Assembly (NCBI GenBank): GCA_003255065.1
Contig: QAOA01007503.1
Span: 185,504-249,503 of the forward strand
From: Cercis canadensis
Taxonomy: Eukaryota > Streptophyta > Magnoliopsida > Fabales > Fabaceae
Direction: 5' to 3'
DNA: 64,000 nt
Part shown: piece by piece, positions 25,901-37,600 of the stretch
Position numbering within the stretch: the first letter of the stretch is position 1
Layout of the letters: each line of letters begins with the position of its first letter
Notes under the pieces: generated by a model
What the model was told of the DNA's origin: nothing
Databases searched by the model: none
The model's input: the letters and a program-made list of their open reading frames with translations, nothing else
Position numbers and translations under genes: made by a program

Positions 25901-28048
25901 TTAGAGTGACTTCTACTGCCACATTTTACTTGTTTCTTCATATCAGAATCGTCCAGAAGTCTTTTTACTTACTTAAGAATCAAGCAGTAACGGACTATTA
26001 AAAGCGGAAGGAGAATGATAACTTGAATTTATATTTGACATTCAGAAACTTTTCTAACTATATCCACAAAAATTCATGAAGTAAAGTAGATGAATATCTG
26101 CAAAATTCTCCACCAAACACAAAAGATATCACCAATTGGCACAGTGCCAAACCTGTAATATATAATGGGAGAGACTATTTGAGCACTAATTAATAACATA
26201 TCTGTTTGTACCTTGCCTACTCCGTTTCCAGCAGAAAGTCTTAGCGACCTAAATTGTAAAGCTTCACTGAATTCAGGAACATTCATGCTTGGCATTTCAG
26301 CAACAGTGAAACCTATAGCAGGTTGCATAACCTACACAAATTTCGGAAATATAATGTAAAGAAATAATAACTTTATTTTTAATTTTATTTTTTTTGGCTA
26401 CAAAGAAGTAATATTAGAGTCAACCAACCATGTTTGGAAACTCTCTACACATCTCATCAGGAACCTCAAGGCCTTTGGCCACAGCTCCTGTAGCACGCAA
26501 TAAAATAAAAGAATAAAAAAAATAGTGGAAGCTCATTTTGCATTAAATAATAGTAATAACTAGGAATATGTGGAAAGAAAGAGAGAAGAAGACATAAGTA
26601 TACCAGTTCCACAAAGTGCAAGATGTGTTTCGGTTGGGGAATTAGGCAGCATTGTGAAATGAGTTTGATGTGATGAAGATGATGAGGGCTGAAATGGATG
26701 CTGTTAGGAAAATTTAGCACACAAGAACCATAAATCATGAGCTATATAAGTACTCAAACCAACTTGGTTACTTACCCCTGCGGCTCCACTTATTGAGAGA
26801 CAACCCTGGACTTGTTGGGTGGCACTTGCAGACGATGGATCATTAAACAGTAAAATTTTCTGTTGATTGTCCTTGAAAAGGGTCCTAATGTCAAAATTTT
26901 CTTTGAAATTTTCACAATTCAAGCTGTCACTTCAAAAACCAAACATGTTACTTACTTTTAAACAGTCAAGTATAGCAAGCAATTACATAACATTTAAATT
27001 TTTTTCTTTATATTCATGCTGTATGAACATTTATTTATTTTAAAATCGAAGCATGATGGAAGATTTCTATTTATGAGGGAAGAAAAAAAGAAAAAATAAA
27101 GAGCTTAGAAAAAAGCTTGTCATTCTAATATCATTGATGGGAAATTACCTTTGACTGATGAGCGTTCTCAATCTTGATTTTGTAATGTCAGGAAACACTA
27201 ATTTCTTATGAATAGCAGGATTTGCAAAAAGAAGCTTTTTAAGATCCTCCAGCAGCAATGATCTTGTAGCCTCTGTACCTCCATAAGCAGATAGGATATT
27301 ATTCTCCCTGCAAAAACCACATTAACTTTGGTCATGCTACTTGAATTCATCAGTATCAATAACCATTTTTTTCTAAGGAAAATGTATGTACCTAAAATTG
27401 TCCAAAACCAGAAGTTGAGACATTTCATCCAATATCCCTTCATTAAATGGAGAAAAGACTTTGAGATCATTCGTTAAAACATGCAAAGCCTCGACTCGAT
27501 CAAGCCTAAAAATATAAGGGATATTGAACAAATAAAATGTTAAATTAATCATGTACAAGTGGCAACTATTAAGCAAATAAAGTTTAAAGAATTTACAGTG
27601 AAGGCCTAAATATTGAAATCACCACTTACTTATCCAAAGCTTCAAGGTATTTTTGCTTTCTGATCTCAAAAAGTACCTTTACTGAAAATATATTCTCATT
27701 TAACTTGGTAAATCCCAAAAAATATCGCTCAGCTTCTATCCAACTACCAGAAAGTACCAACTCCTCAAAATATTCAATGTTAAAGAAAATGCTAGATTCT
27801 TGCTCCAACCTTTTCACAAAATGAATAAATGGTAAATTAATGTTAGTTCAAAACAACATATAAAAAAAAAAAAATTAAGATAAGAGAAAAGGAGATTATA
27901 ATTCAAATGAACATATAAAAGAAAAAAAGTTAAGATAAGAGGAAGAGAGATTATAAAATTATTACATGTGTAGAGTGTTTTTATACTGTTCCTCCTGGAG
28001 GAATTGCAAGATTAAAAACATTAATTGTGCGCTAAATGAAGACATCAT
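22930..28048 (-). CDS. TOPLESS-like A: TPD plus one WD40 propeller
   Basis: Fifteen exons in phase (28048-27966, 27809-27630, 27505-27392, 27307-27149, 26929-26776, 26700-26604, 26487-26429, 26331-26212, 25777-25664, 25579-25400, 25050-24922, 24838-24743, 23870-23670, 23499-23333, 23041-22930) give 654 residues. Residues 1 to about 205 match the TOPLESS N-terminal domain: LisH (FLILQFLQEEQ), CTLH (LEQESSIFFNIEYFEEL, IRKQKYLEALDK) and CRA. This domain makes tetramers and binds EAR motifs of repressors. A Ser-rich linker follows (231-310), then RSLRL and ISRLTYTNKGDAILAL, which correspond to the start of the second WD40 propeller of TOPLESS. The protein ends as that propeller does (PLVIAAHP, ILEPHEL). 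The first propeller, about 400-500 residues in TOPLESS, is absent. No stop, frameshift or bad splice site is seen. Either of two adjacent ATGs may start. A TRIM element sits in intron 12. Confidence 0.9.
23967..24159 (+). repeat. 5' LTR of the TRIM
   Basis: A 193-bp repeat starting TGTTGG and ending TTCAACA, closely similar to 24390-24575. It contains a TATA-like stretch (TATATAAAG, about 24030) that may serve as the LTR promoter. Confidence 0.85.
24390..24575 (+). repeat. 3' LTR of the TRIM
   Basis: A 186-bp copy of the 5' LTR, starting TGTTGG and ending TTCAATA. The several small differences from the 5' copy show that the insertion is not recent. Confidence 0.85.
27853..27954. repeat. Imperfect two-copy tandem repeat
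   Basis: In intron 1 of TPL-like A, a unit of about 55 bp (ACATATAAAA, A-rich run, TTAAGATAAGAG, GGAGATTATA) occurs twice in tandem with a few changes. It looks like a local duplication with no evident function. Confidence 0.6.
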
Positions 28049-29215
28049 TATGATTCTCCTTCTTGTCTCTGCAACCATTAAACAATCACCATCAATGATA
28101 ATATATATTGCAATTAGTCAAAAAGCCATACAGAGAAAGAAAGTGGGAAAAAAAATTTCTCTGTTTTCGCACTATATATACACATAACATATATCATTGA
28201 TATATTTTCTTGCAATAAATAGCAGTTGTTAATTAACATCTTCCTGACAAGAACTTGATTAATCTATTTTTCATCGAGCACCATATATATTCTTTCAAGC
28301 TATGTATGGGCAATATTAAAAAATTTAGCATACGGGCAAGGAAGTCACAAAACATATTGAAAATTATATTTATATGAATATATAAAGTCATAAACAGTGT
28401 TAGAGTATTAAAAAATATTATTCGATATATATTTATTTTAGCAAACATTATAAATGAAAAATTCAAATATTTTGGCATAGTTTAGAAGTACAAATTTGTT
28501 TCAATGCAATTTACCAAGTTTCTGTACATTCAAAAGACATTTTCAATGTCTAGGAGCAGTTTAATTGTGTTTTAAGCTATTTTGAAATGGGTCTAAAATG
28601 GGTTGACCCGTCTTCATCTGTTCGAAACAGTCCAAAACGTTTTAACCGAATTTTTTTTGAAAAAAAAAAAAAAACACACACACACACACAAGAGTAAGAG
28701 ATCCAAGAACAATACTGCAGGCATATATAGCTGCAAAATTGCGTACCCATGCTTCATAAATCTTAAGCAAACATAGATTTTGCATTTTAATTATATATCA
28801 AAAGATGTAGAGATAGGGATACAATTGCCAATGAACAAATCACATAGCTGAAAATTTTAATTAACTAAATAATGAAAATGATGGAATAAAAGATAAAATC
28901 ATTTAGCTAAAAAAGAAAACCCAAAATCACAACAAAACTTGTATATCAACATTTAGTTTCGAAGAAAATTAGGGTTTTAGAGATATCGTAAAACAACTTT
29001 AACCTCTTAAAATTGAATTGATTAAAAGCAAAATAAGGGATGGAAAAAATAGAAAAAAGAGCATGTCAAGATAAAAGAAAAGCCATCAAGACAAAGCTTA
29101 AGTTTAAGCATGAAGAATTACCTATAAAATAGAGCAACAAAGCACTAAATTCAACCCGTTCTTTCGCTTTCGACTTTTACAATAAAGTTTATTTTCGCAG
29201 ACGGCGCTATTGAAA
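28049..29215 (-). other. 5' UTR and 5' UTR intron of TPL-like A
   Basis: Just upstream of the start codons, an acceptor TGCAG lies before 28068. A donor GTAATT follows a possible first exon whose inner end is at 29122. This predicts a non-coding first exon (about 29215-29122) and an intron of about 1.05 kb (29121-28069). A similar untranslated intron is inferred for B and C, which supports shared ancestry. The true transcription start is unknown. Confidence 0.5.
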
Positions 29216-29242
29216 TACCAAGAATAAAAGAGAGAGAGAGAG

Positions 29243-29345
29243 ATATAGATATATATATATAAGAGATAAGTAGAATAAACTTTTGAGATAAGCAACTTCA
29301 CTTATCATACGTATAAAATACGTTATTTGTGGTAAGTTTGAGATA
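29243..29345 (-). promoter_or_regulatory. Putative promoter of TPL-like A
   Basis: A TATA-rich stretch (29243-29261) lies just upstream of the inferred first exon. Within the next 60 bases upstream are GATAAG motifs at 29265 and 29287 and the inverse CTTATC at 29301, plus a GATAAA at 29342. GATAAG is the plant I-box core, bound by MYB-related and GATA-type factors. The same motif is clustered upstream of TPL-like C. The TATA run is part of an AT microsatellite, so it may be chance. Confidence 0.4.
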
Positions 29346-29399
29346 AAAGAATATATTTAAATTAGCTCTCTTCACTTTCCCAAATACCAAAATGACAAT

Positions 29400-32300
29400 T
29401 GAGATGTTGCTTTCCTTACACGACGACGCAAAGGGAGTGAAAAAAATCCTCTAGAATGCTTATTGTTAGTAATTATTTTGGATTTTAACACCATATCAGA
29501 AATAAAAGTCCAATTTTTATTTTTTCCAAAAAAATTGAAGTTTTATATTAACACAAAACATGAGCTTGTTCCTAAGACCGAGCTCTTTGACTCTTTGTTA
29601 GGGAGTCTACGCGCCGACAAAAATGATGTAAAAGGTCGGAAGCGAAATCGTAAGTGGGTCCCAACTAACTCACATTTGGGTGACATGCATTGCGCCATTC
29701 GCGGGAATTTCTTGGTGGACAATGAGTCCGCTCCCTCTCGCTTCTATTATATTTATATATATTAAAAGAGTAGTGTTCTGATAACTTGTTAATAAGTTTT
29801 TGGTCATCTGCTAAGATCTCAATTTGTGTTTCACCTTTTTAATTTGGAATGGCGCCACACATTGATGTCATGTTATTTACTTTACATCAATGGACTAAGA
29901 TGGATGCAGAAAAATAACATAACATCAATTACATTACATTACATTACATATATATGGAAACCAGACCAAATTGCTTAAAAATTATTTTCCTTATGAGAGA
30001 AATTTCAGCATCGGAAATCATAAATAAAAGCATTGAACAATTTAATTATATTATATAAAACAAAATGTGGTGCAATTTATAGTCAAGTTTTTCTCGTGAT
30101 CTAGGATTCAAATGATTTTCTTTTATTAAAGATGACCAACAAACATCCAGATTATGCAATAAATGTCCATTATAATAAAAAGATAAAATTTATGCTTGGG
30201 CTGTGGCTCAAAAGTAGAGAAGAAAATTCTTAATTGACTTACCCTTTATTTGCAAATATGCCTTACTCTCTACGTGTCTGCTCATCCTTGCAATTTCGCC
30301 ATGCAACCGTTACGACCTCTGTAAGTTTGACGCGGTAACCCAGGTGGGTCCCACGCGTCGTCTGAGTCATACATGGTAACAAAACCCTTACACTTACCTA
30401 TTGGGGGAGGGTGTTTGCACGCGCTTCAAAATCAAGGGCCCACAGCTGTGCGGGATACGGACACTATGGATGTTTTGGACCATAATTTTCTTCTTTTCTT
30501 TAACATAAAATAGATAAACAATTTCTGATTATGCGTAAAAATTTGATGAAAAGTATACAAATATATCTGTTTGTTTATCAAATTCAATTTATGCGTGGAG
30601 CTTATGTTATGTTAGAAACTCAATAAAAATAAAATGTACATAACATTTATTTTTATCTAAGATAATTGTTAAAATTATCAAAAGTTATTATTTTATACTG
30701 AGGGAGGTTTAAACATGAAATAAGGGATGAGGGATAACTTTAAAATTATGAGCGGTTTTACTTAACCAAGATCTCTCCTTAAAACTCAATTTTATTACAA
30801 CCAGACTTTACAAAGTGCCTTTGATCACATATATATTATAAATTATCACTATATTTTTTTATTTTATTGAAATATGTTTTAGTGAACTTAAAACAAAGTT
30901 AATTAAATGTGTCTATAATCAATCAAAATACAGTTTAATTAAGAAAGAAATATACAATCGCATGCTTCGAACATATTTTTTGAATAACTATAAATGTGTT
31001 GTGTTATGAGAATTCAAATTTATAATGTATTTGTTCCCCAAACAAGTACAAGTTAACAAATTGTTGTCTCCAAATATATGTTGAAACAATCTAACAAATT
31101 TTTTTCAACTTCTTTCAGATCATAAGATAATTATGATTCTTCATTAGGCTCATTGACCTCAATATTATACTTTGATAATTTATTTACATAATTATTATAT
31201 TTTTAATTTATTTACTTAAATATCACAGTTTTTAAAAAATTAAAAACTTTTAAAAAAAAAAAAAAAACCAAATCTGCACAATGGGCTCCACCAAACAAGT
31301 TGGCTGACAGCCGGCGTGTTCACTCCATGCTCCTTTCTTCACTTCATTTTTGTTATAGAAATGACCGCACCTCAATCACTGTTCACAATATGGTGAAATA
31401 TTTTCTAGATCTGGCATAATTTTATAGGAACAACAAAAAAGTAAAGAAAGCAAGATGGTGAAAGAAGAAGAAGAGTGAACTCACCGGCTATCAGTCAGTG
31501 TGTCTTGTGGAACCCATTACACAAATTTAGTATTTTTTTTTAAGTTTTTAATTTTTTAAAAACTGTAATATTTAAGTAAATAAATTAGAAAATATAATAA
31601 TTATGTAAATAAACTATCAAAATATAATATTGAGGTCAATGAACCTTTTTCATTATCATTAGAATTTTTTTAACTAAAATTTTATATTTGACATAGTATT
31701 TCTTTCACGCGCCTGTATATTGATCATATTTTCACACGCTTTTTGTATATGCTGAATAAAATATCATAGTTACTATAGAAAATTAGTTATCCTCAATTGA
31801 TTCAAAGATTTCTAATAAAAATTAAGATCCTAAATTTAAATCTTTATTTCTTAGTTATATCTTCAGCTAAAAATTTTAGCTCAGTGTATTTGTATTCTTC
31901 TTAGAATTTAACTATAAAAAAATTATGCATAAACCAGGTGGCTAACCATTGGAATAAAAAAATGATAAAATTTCTAACAGAAAATAAAAAGAAAGAAAAA
32001 GGAATTGAAACAGAAATTTCTTGGCATTTTGACCTAGTTATTGTAGTTTTAGAAATTTTTTTACACAATTATTGTACATTAAAACATATTTACGTGAATA
32101 AAGTAGTTTTTAAAAAATAAAAAAATATTTTTAGACATACGAGTCCCACCGAACACGCCATGAGCCAAACGGCGTGTCTCCACTGAACACTCCCCCGTCC
32201 ACCTGGCATGTCCACTCTGCATCACCAAGTGACCAACCCAAGGCTCATAGAAGAAATCAATTTGCCTCCTAGTGACCTACTCCCAAACGCCTATCCCAAA

Positions 32301-32600
32301 TTTATTGCTCCTACCTTTACAACTAGAAAATATCTTGTAATCTAAATTGGAGTTCAAAGCTCCAGCAGTGTAACTCTTAACTTGATTCTCATGATTGACT
32401 TGGACACGCCAGGNGGCGGGGGAGTGTTCAGTAGGGACACACCGCCTGGCTCACAACGTGTCCAGTGAGCCCCGCACTGTCCAAATCAATTTTATTTTTT
32501 TTTAATTTTAAAAAACTACATTATTCCTGTAAATATGTTTCAATGTAGAACAATTGTGTAAAAAACTTCTAAAACTACAATAACAAATTCGAAGTGCCAA
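29400..32600. other. Intergenic between TPL-like A and B
   Basis: Divergent spacer between two TOPLESS-derived genes. It contains two foldback elements, listed separately. A 100-codon open frame at 29463-29765 has no recognisable domain and is probably chance. A GC-richer patch near 30260-30470 and an (ACATT)n run near 29925-29948 are present. No RNA gene seen. Confidence 0.5.
31147..31645. mobile_element. Foldback MITE 1
   Basis: The left arm (31147 to about 31255) starts GGCTCATTGACCTCAATATT. The right arm (about 31540-31645) is its near-perfect inverse, ending AATATTGAGGTCAATGAACC. The centre holds a further inverted pair around CAGCCGG...GTTC (31285-31325) and GGCTATCAGTCAG (31486-31500), so almost the whole 499-bp unit can fold into a hairpin. 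No coding capacity. A clean target duplication was not found, so the superfamily is not assigned. Confidence 0.75.
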
Positions 32601-32605
32601 ATTTC
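32013..32605. mobile_element. Foldback MITE 2
   Basis: The left arm starts near 32013 (GAAATTTCTTGGCA, then TTATTGTAGTTTTAGAA). It is matched in inverse by the right arm ending near 32605 (TTCTAAAACTACAATAA, TGCCAAATTTC). Inside, 32130-32220 pairs with 32398-32480, both containing GAACACTCCCCC or its complement. One N at 32414. The core resembles that of foldback 1 in containing a GC-richer hairpin flanked by AT-rich arms. No open frame of note. Confidence 0.7.
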
Positions 32606-32840
32606 TTTTTCTTTTTGACTTAGACAATGCCCTTTGCAACCTTGGTCTTCTTTGCATGGCCTCTCTCAGGCGCGTGCTCTCAAAACGCTTCAGGTGAGGC
32701 TGGGCGCTAAGTTTTGTGATTACTTCTTGTTTTCGTCATTAAATGGGGTCCACAACAACTTTCTCAAAACCAGTGACGTACCAGACAATTTCTGCGCTTG
32801 CCAACCAAACCAGTTTCACTGACAGTGCCTCCTCTCTCCA

Positions 32841-32974
32841 CTATAAATCGAGAGCTTCTCCGAAGCCATTTTAATGGACACGACCACCTCCTTCTACGAT
32901 AGCCTTCACAATTCATCCTTTTGAGCTTCTCACTTTCTATCTTCATTTTCTCTTCCTTTTCAGAGGGAAAAAAG
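32841..32974 (+). promoter_or_regulatory. TATA box and 5' UTR exon of TPL-like B
   Basis: CTATAAATCG at 32841-32850 is a good TATA box, followed by a pyrimidine-rich leader. A donor GTAGAA at 32975 and an acceptor TTAATTAG ending at 33354 predict a 380-bp untranslated intron before the ATG at 33371. Start and splice sites are predictions. Confidence 0.55.
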
Positions 32975-33370
32975 GTAGAAACTAGAAAGCGTACGAGTCT
33001 CTACTAATTTTTTCAATTAGATGTTCGTAACCCATTTTCACTCAAGTGTTTTTGTTTTATAGTTCTAACTTGTTTCTTGGTGCCATTCTCCTATCTAATA
33101 AGTTTTATTGTCAATGATGAAAACCCATTTTGAAGTCATTTAATTTTCAACGTTACAGAAGGTAGCTATCCAAAATGTCAATATATATTATGTGGGTTTA
33201 ATAGCATTTTATCTTGTTAGCCCCAATTATATATTTAATGGAATCTTATTTTTGTCTCTTAGATTTGTATATCTCTTTCACTTGCTTCACTCTTATTATA
33301 TGCTGCTGTGATTGTAAATTTATGCTAATCTGGATTCGCTTTTGGTTTAATTAGGACAACTGTGACGTAC

Positions 33371-34384
33371 ATGGCTGGTTCAATGAAAATGGAGACCTGC
33401 TTGTTCCTCGTGATGCAATATCTTGGGGAGCAAGGCTTGTCAGACTCAGCCCGCAGGTAGATTTTCATTTTCCTTTAATTATATATCTGGCCATCATTTC
33501 CATGTTCACTTCTTATTCATCCCTTAATTGTTTTGAACTTGTGTAGCTTGGAGCGTGAATCTGGTTTATTCTTCAGTATGGAGTCCTTTAAAGAGATGAT
33601 TCTAAATGGTTTATTTGATGAGGCCGAGTACTATCTGCAAGGCTTCACAACCATAGAGGATAACAGTGACTCCGCTAGGCTTATTTTTGTGCTCAAGAAA
33701 CTCAAATTCTTTGAAGCACTGGACAAGTAATTATCAATTTTAAAATCTTCTCGCAGGGATATTTTGTTCAAACCTCTACATTTTCTTGCTTCAATTTTTA
33801 TTTTTTATTTTTTAAAATTAACCTCTTACCTTTCATATGTGAGTGCAAAAGAAGATTTTTTTTATTAAATTTATTTATGTGTTTGATTTATAGTGGGAAT
33901 CGGCAATCAGCTTTTGAGATAGCTAGAACTGAATTCCCTCCGTTCAGAGCATTCAATGAGCAATTATATGACGAAGCTATGAAACTTGTGACTCTAAAGA
34001 ACTTAAGGTGCACATGATTTGTTCTAATTATCAATGATCGGATAATTTTTACTACTTTTCTATTATAATATATGCAAATGTGGGTCACTTTATGTTTGGA
34101 TTTATTAATTATATATATAATTCTCACTCGCGTATATGTGTATAATGTGCATGTGTAGGTCTTATCCAACGTTAAGAAATTATAACAAGGAACATGTAAG
34201 ACAATTTATGCTAGAAAAGATGATGGAGACTATAAAAAAGAACGAGGCTTTTGAAGGGAAACTCAAGTTCCCCACATTGGATACTAGTCTGCAAGATATA
34301 TTCAGAAATTGGGATAGAGGGCAGAGTTCGAGCAAGAGCCCCTTATCTGGTGTTGTCCATAGCAGAAGGCTCAACGGCAACTAG
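33371..34384 (+). CDS. TOPLESS-like B: stand-alone TPD, no WD40
   Basis: Four exons (33371-33456, 33547-33726, 33894-34007, 34159-34384) give 201 residues, about the size of the TOPLESS N-terminal domain alone. LisH (MQYLGEQGLSDSA, about 15-27), CTLH (SLERESGLFFSMESFKEM; then LKKLKFFEALD) and a CRA-like part (FNEQLYDEAMKLVTLKNL; FEGKLKFPTLDTS) are all present. Exons 2 and 3 are 180 and 114 nt, exactly as in TPL-like A, with identical phases. After FRNWDRGQSSS the frame runs into a stop after HSRRLNGN; no WD40 sequence follows before the N-containing T run at 34509. In TOPLESS this domain tetramerises and holds EAR peptides, so a bare copy could join or block full-length co-repressors. That role is inference. 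It could also be a decaying duplicate, but the frame is clean. Confidence 0.85.
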
Positions 34385-34399
34385 CTAGAAAGCTTGGTT

Positions 34400-36350
34400 T
34401 CTTGTGGCGGTGCTTTGTCTTAGACGCTGTGCATGCCTTTTCTGTTGTTATTTTCAGTTGGTGGGGATGGAAACTATATATTTCGATCCATTCAGTTTTT
34501 CTGCTTTTTTTTTTTTTTTTTTNNNNNNTTTTTTTTTTTTTTTTTGAGTCTAATTAGGAGCTTGGGCACAGTTTATGTGCCAAAATATATATAAAGAGCT
34601 AGAATCTGGTTGGGTATGTATGCTATGTATCTCATGATTTCACTTTTTTGGTTGGCAATTTCACAAGCGTTTTGAATAATAAATTGAGGATTTGAGTTAA
34701 CCCACGAACCAAATTGGATAATAAAACTCAAATATATGGTCCATGCAAACAACCATTCATTCGTTAATTAAGTTGGTAGAAGATGCTTTTCTTAGACTGG
34801 GCTGTGGGCAAAGTAATGACGTTTACAATTTGGCGATATCAAAGAATGCTCGGTAAGAAAAGCACCCAAAAAGAAAACGACAGCACACCAAGAAGAAATT
34901 AAATAAAATAAATCAAAAGAGAGAATGCTCTGTTTTGAATTGGAGCTGGGATGTCAGAATAGCTTCAACTCATAGTGAAAAATTACCTTTGAAAAGTCGT
35001 AAGATTCACTACCGCTCCGCTAGTTACCCTCATCCTCCCTTGGAGTTACTCTATCTGTACTCAAGAGACACTCAATGGCCTGCCGTACACAAGCACAAAA
35101 CAGTTGATAACCAAAAAAATGGAGTTAATTTTTCTTAAAACATCACTTTTTATTTGGATTATTAATATTATCAATAAAATACATAATAATTAATCAATAA
35201 AAAATGAAAATTTAATCATAAAGAGTAATGCGAGTCATATAATTTTTTAGAACTTGAATGCAATTAATTGTACATATTATGCAAGTCTATGCAACCAAGA
35301 ATTATGTAAGTAGCATTAGTCATATATCTAAAAAGAGTAATGATAGCTACACAATAAATATTATTGTATGTGATACTCAACCTGTTGGACTTTTTGTTCT
35401 AAACCTTATATGGCATCTATACATTAATACATGTTATGAATATAAAAGTTACGTAACTAATATTACCTGAATGTGAATAAGAAAACACTATTAAGGATAT
35501 TTAAAATAATTAAAATTATAAACATTTTACTAGCATAATAATTACTCAATTTTTTAACGGCATCCTTTATGAAAAGTTATTCAATAGCACGCATTAAATA
35601 AAATTTGACATATAAGATTAACATGATAGCTTACTCATAACTCAATAATCGAATTAATTAAAATCTTGCTTTTTGGTAAATTTATTTACAGGTATGTATT
35701 AAATATCTAGTAAAAATATATGTGCATGTGAAAAAAAATTCTAATTAATACGTGCATGTAAAAAATTCTAATATACGTACATACATGTGTTGGAAGGGTA
35801 AAAGTTGGTGTTGTGTGTATAATGTGAGAAATATGGGTAAAAAATTGTGTGTATGTGTCAAAAAGTTGGTGTCATAAGAACATCTTATGACACATATAAG
35901 TGATAGATTTACCATATGTTGTTTTAAGGTAAAATATGTAAGAAATAGCCACCTATGTGTCTAAATCTTATTCTATTGTGAGTTTTATGTCTTTGAAAAA
36001 AATTGCATAAAAATTTAGGAGACACCAAAAATATTATTCTATTGTGCTTTTGGGTATTTTAGTTATTTATTCAATTTTCTTTTCTAACAAAAAAGCCTCC
36101 ACATCACAAATTATGGGGCCAGGGCAGTGCGGCGGAAGGAAGATTTTGCATTTTTTTTTAAAAAAAAACTTTTTGCGATGAGACTGACAATGCTTATCAC
36201 AGACCATATCTTTTAATTGGGACCCATTTGGAGTATGTGTAAGAATCTACCTAGATAAGCCATTGTTCTTATTTCATCGCCCTTTGGACGCATGTGCAAG
36301 AATCTTCTAGATAAGCCATTGTGCTTATCAATTGAGTAACGCGGCTTGTC
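34400..36350. other. Intergenic between TPL-like B and C
   Basis: 3' region of B with a T run broken by six Ns (34509-34545), then AT-rich DNA. A near-perfect palindrome TGTCATAAGAACATCTTATGACA-like hairpin lies at about 35870-35893. No WD40 remnant, gene or RNA gene was recognised. Confidence 0.45.
36230..36340 (+). repeat. Tandem duplication in the TPL-like C promoter
   Basis: Two units of about 56 bp lie in tandem: 36230-36285 and 36286-36340. Both contain ATGTGnAAGAATCT, CTAGATAAGCCATTGT and CTTAT. Each carries one GATAAG; with CTTATC at 36193 and 36324 this gives four I-box-like cores within 140 bp upstream of the TATA box at 36371. Confidence 0.7.
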
Positions 36351-36370
36351 TTCTCCTCCTTAACGCAGTC

Positions 36371-36580
36371 TATATATGTGGTGTTTGCCCTCGTCACCGA
36401 CCACTGCCGTTCCTTGAGAAAATTAAGCTGAGACAGCGACTGCAAAGAAAGCGAGAGAGAGAGAGAGAAGGCGTCTCAAAGTTAAAGTGAGAATTTTTAT
36501 TCTCGTTCGTTTTGCTAGCTTCTAAAGGATCCTTCAAACAGTGAATCTTTCTCCTAATTCCCTTGCTCTTAATCTTTCAG
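36371..36580 (+). promoter_or_regulatory. TATA box and 5' UTR exon of TPL-like C
   Basis: TATATATG at 36371-36378 is a likely TATA box. The leader that follows has a GA-rich patch (36450-36468). It ends at a donor TTTCAG/GTGAGT (exon end 36580), and the acceptor CAAACAG ends at 37587, 13 bases before the ATG. This predicts a 1,007-bp intron in the 5' UTR. Confidence 0.6.
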
Positions 36581-37600
36581 GTGAGTTTTCACAAACTTTG
36601 TCTTCTAGCTAGGCTGTTCCTTTTTCCTTGTTTTGTTTCCGGATAGATATATATAGTTCTTGGTACCTTTTTAGTCTCTCTGATGTTTAAAGCAGAAGCC
36701 TTTTTCATCCAGAAATCTCCAAAAATTATTATAATGCATAGTATATTAAAAACTTGTGGTAATGTGTCAGAAAAATACCGTATGTCTCATACATATCTGT
36801 AAATTTTTTTCCAGTTTCCCTTGTGTCATAGTCCTAAATATTTTAACCGGAAAATCGATATATTTTTTTTCCGATCTAAAGTTGTGTGATTGTGGTTTGT
36901 GAACCTATATCCATGATCAAAAGCCAAACCTCGATCTGCATGCATCGGCTACTTTTGTTGCGGGGATCATGTGTAACTAGACTATGCGCTCCATCACCCA
37001 CACATAGATTGAGACTAGCTTATTCTGGAATGGATTCTCAGTGAGCTTTGAACCTGATTCGCAGCTGTTGTAAATTTAATCCTTCTTACCCTTGTTTTCC
37101 TCTTCTTATGGATATTCCGGAGCTGCTAACTGGTAGATCCTGGGAGATTCGTGTTGCCCATAAACCTATATTATAGAGGAAAAATACAAGTACTGATATC
37201 CTTGCTAGGGAGGCTCAGTGGTAGTTTTTATGTCTCTACGTTCATGTATTAGTAGCTCCCTTAGAGACCATGTGTTGGGCGTTACAATGCCCACGTTGGT
37301 GGCTTCGTAGTTTGTCTTTTGTTTTCGGCCTGTGGTCCCTTTTTCCACGAAAATAAAATTAAAAAAAAAAAAAGGCCAAACCTCTGTTTTCTCAGTTTTT
37401 AAAGGGCAAAAAAAAAAACCACAGATTAAAATCCCTTTAATTTTTATTTTTTTAAGAAAAGTTGTGATGCATTAGGTAATATATCTTTTGAAGTTTTTAG
37501 CATTTAATTTAGAGTAATATGGTATGGTTTGCCTAAAAGGTGTGATTTTCTCTTTATGAGTATAGTAATTATTGTTCACTCAAACAGGGCTGTTGCGGAT

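Noticed and set aside
29463..29765. 100-codon open frame between TPL-like A and B
   Set aside because: No domain, AT-rich ending in a Tyr/Ile repeat, and no matching promoter or splice context.
33371..34384. TPL-like B as a truncated pseudogene of C
   Set aside because: The frame, splice sites, TATA box and leader intron are intact and its last exon differs from that of C. Not proof of function, but no damage is visible.
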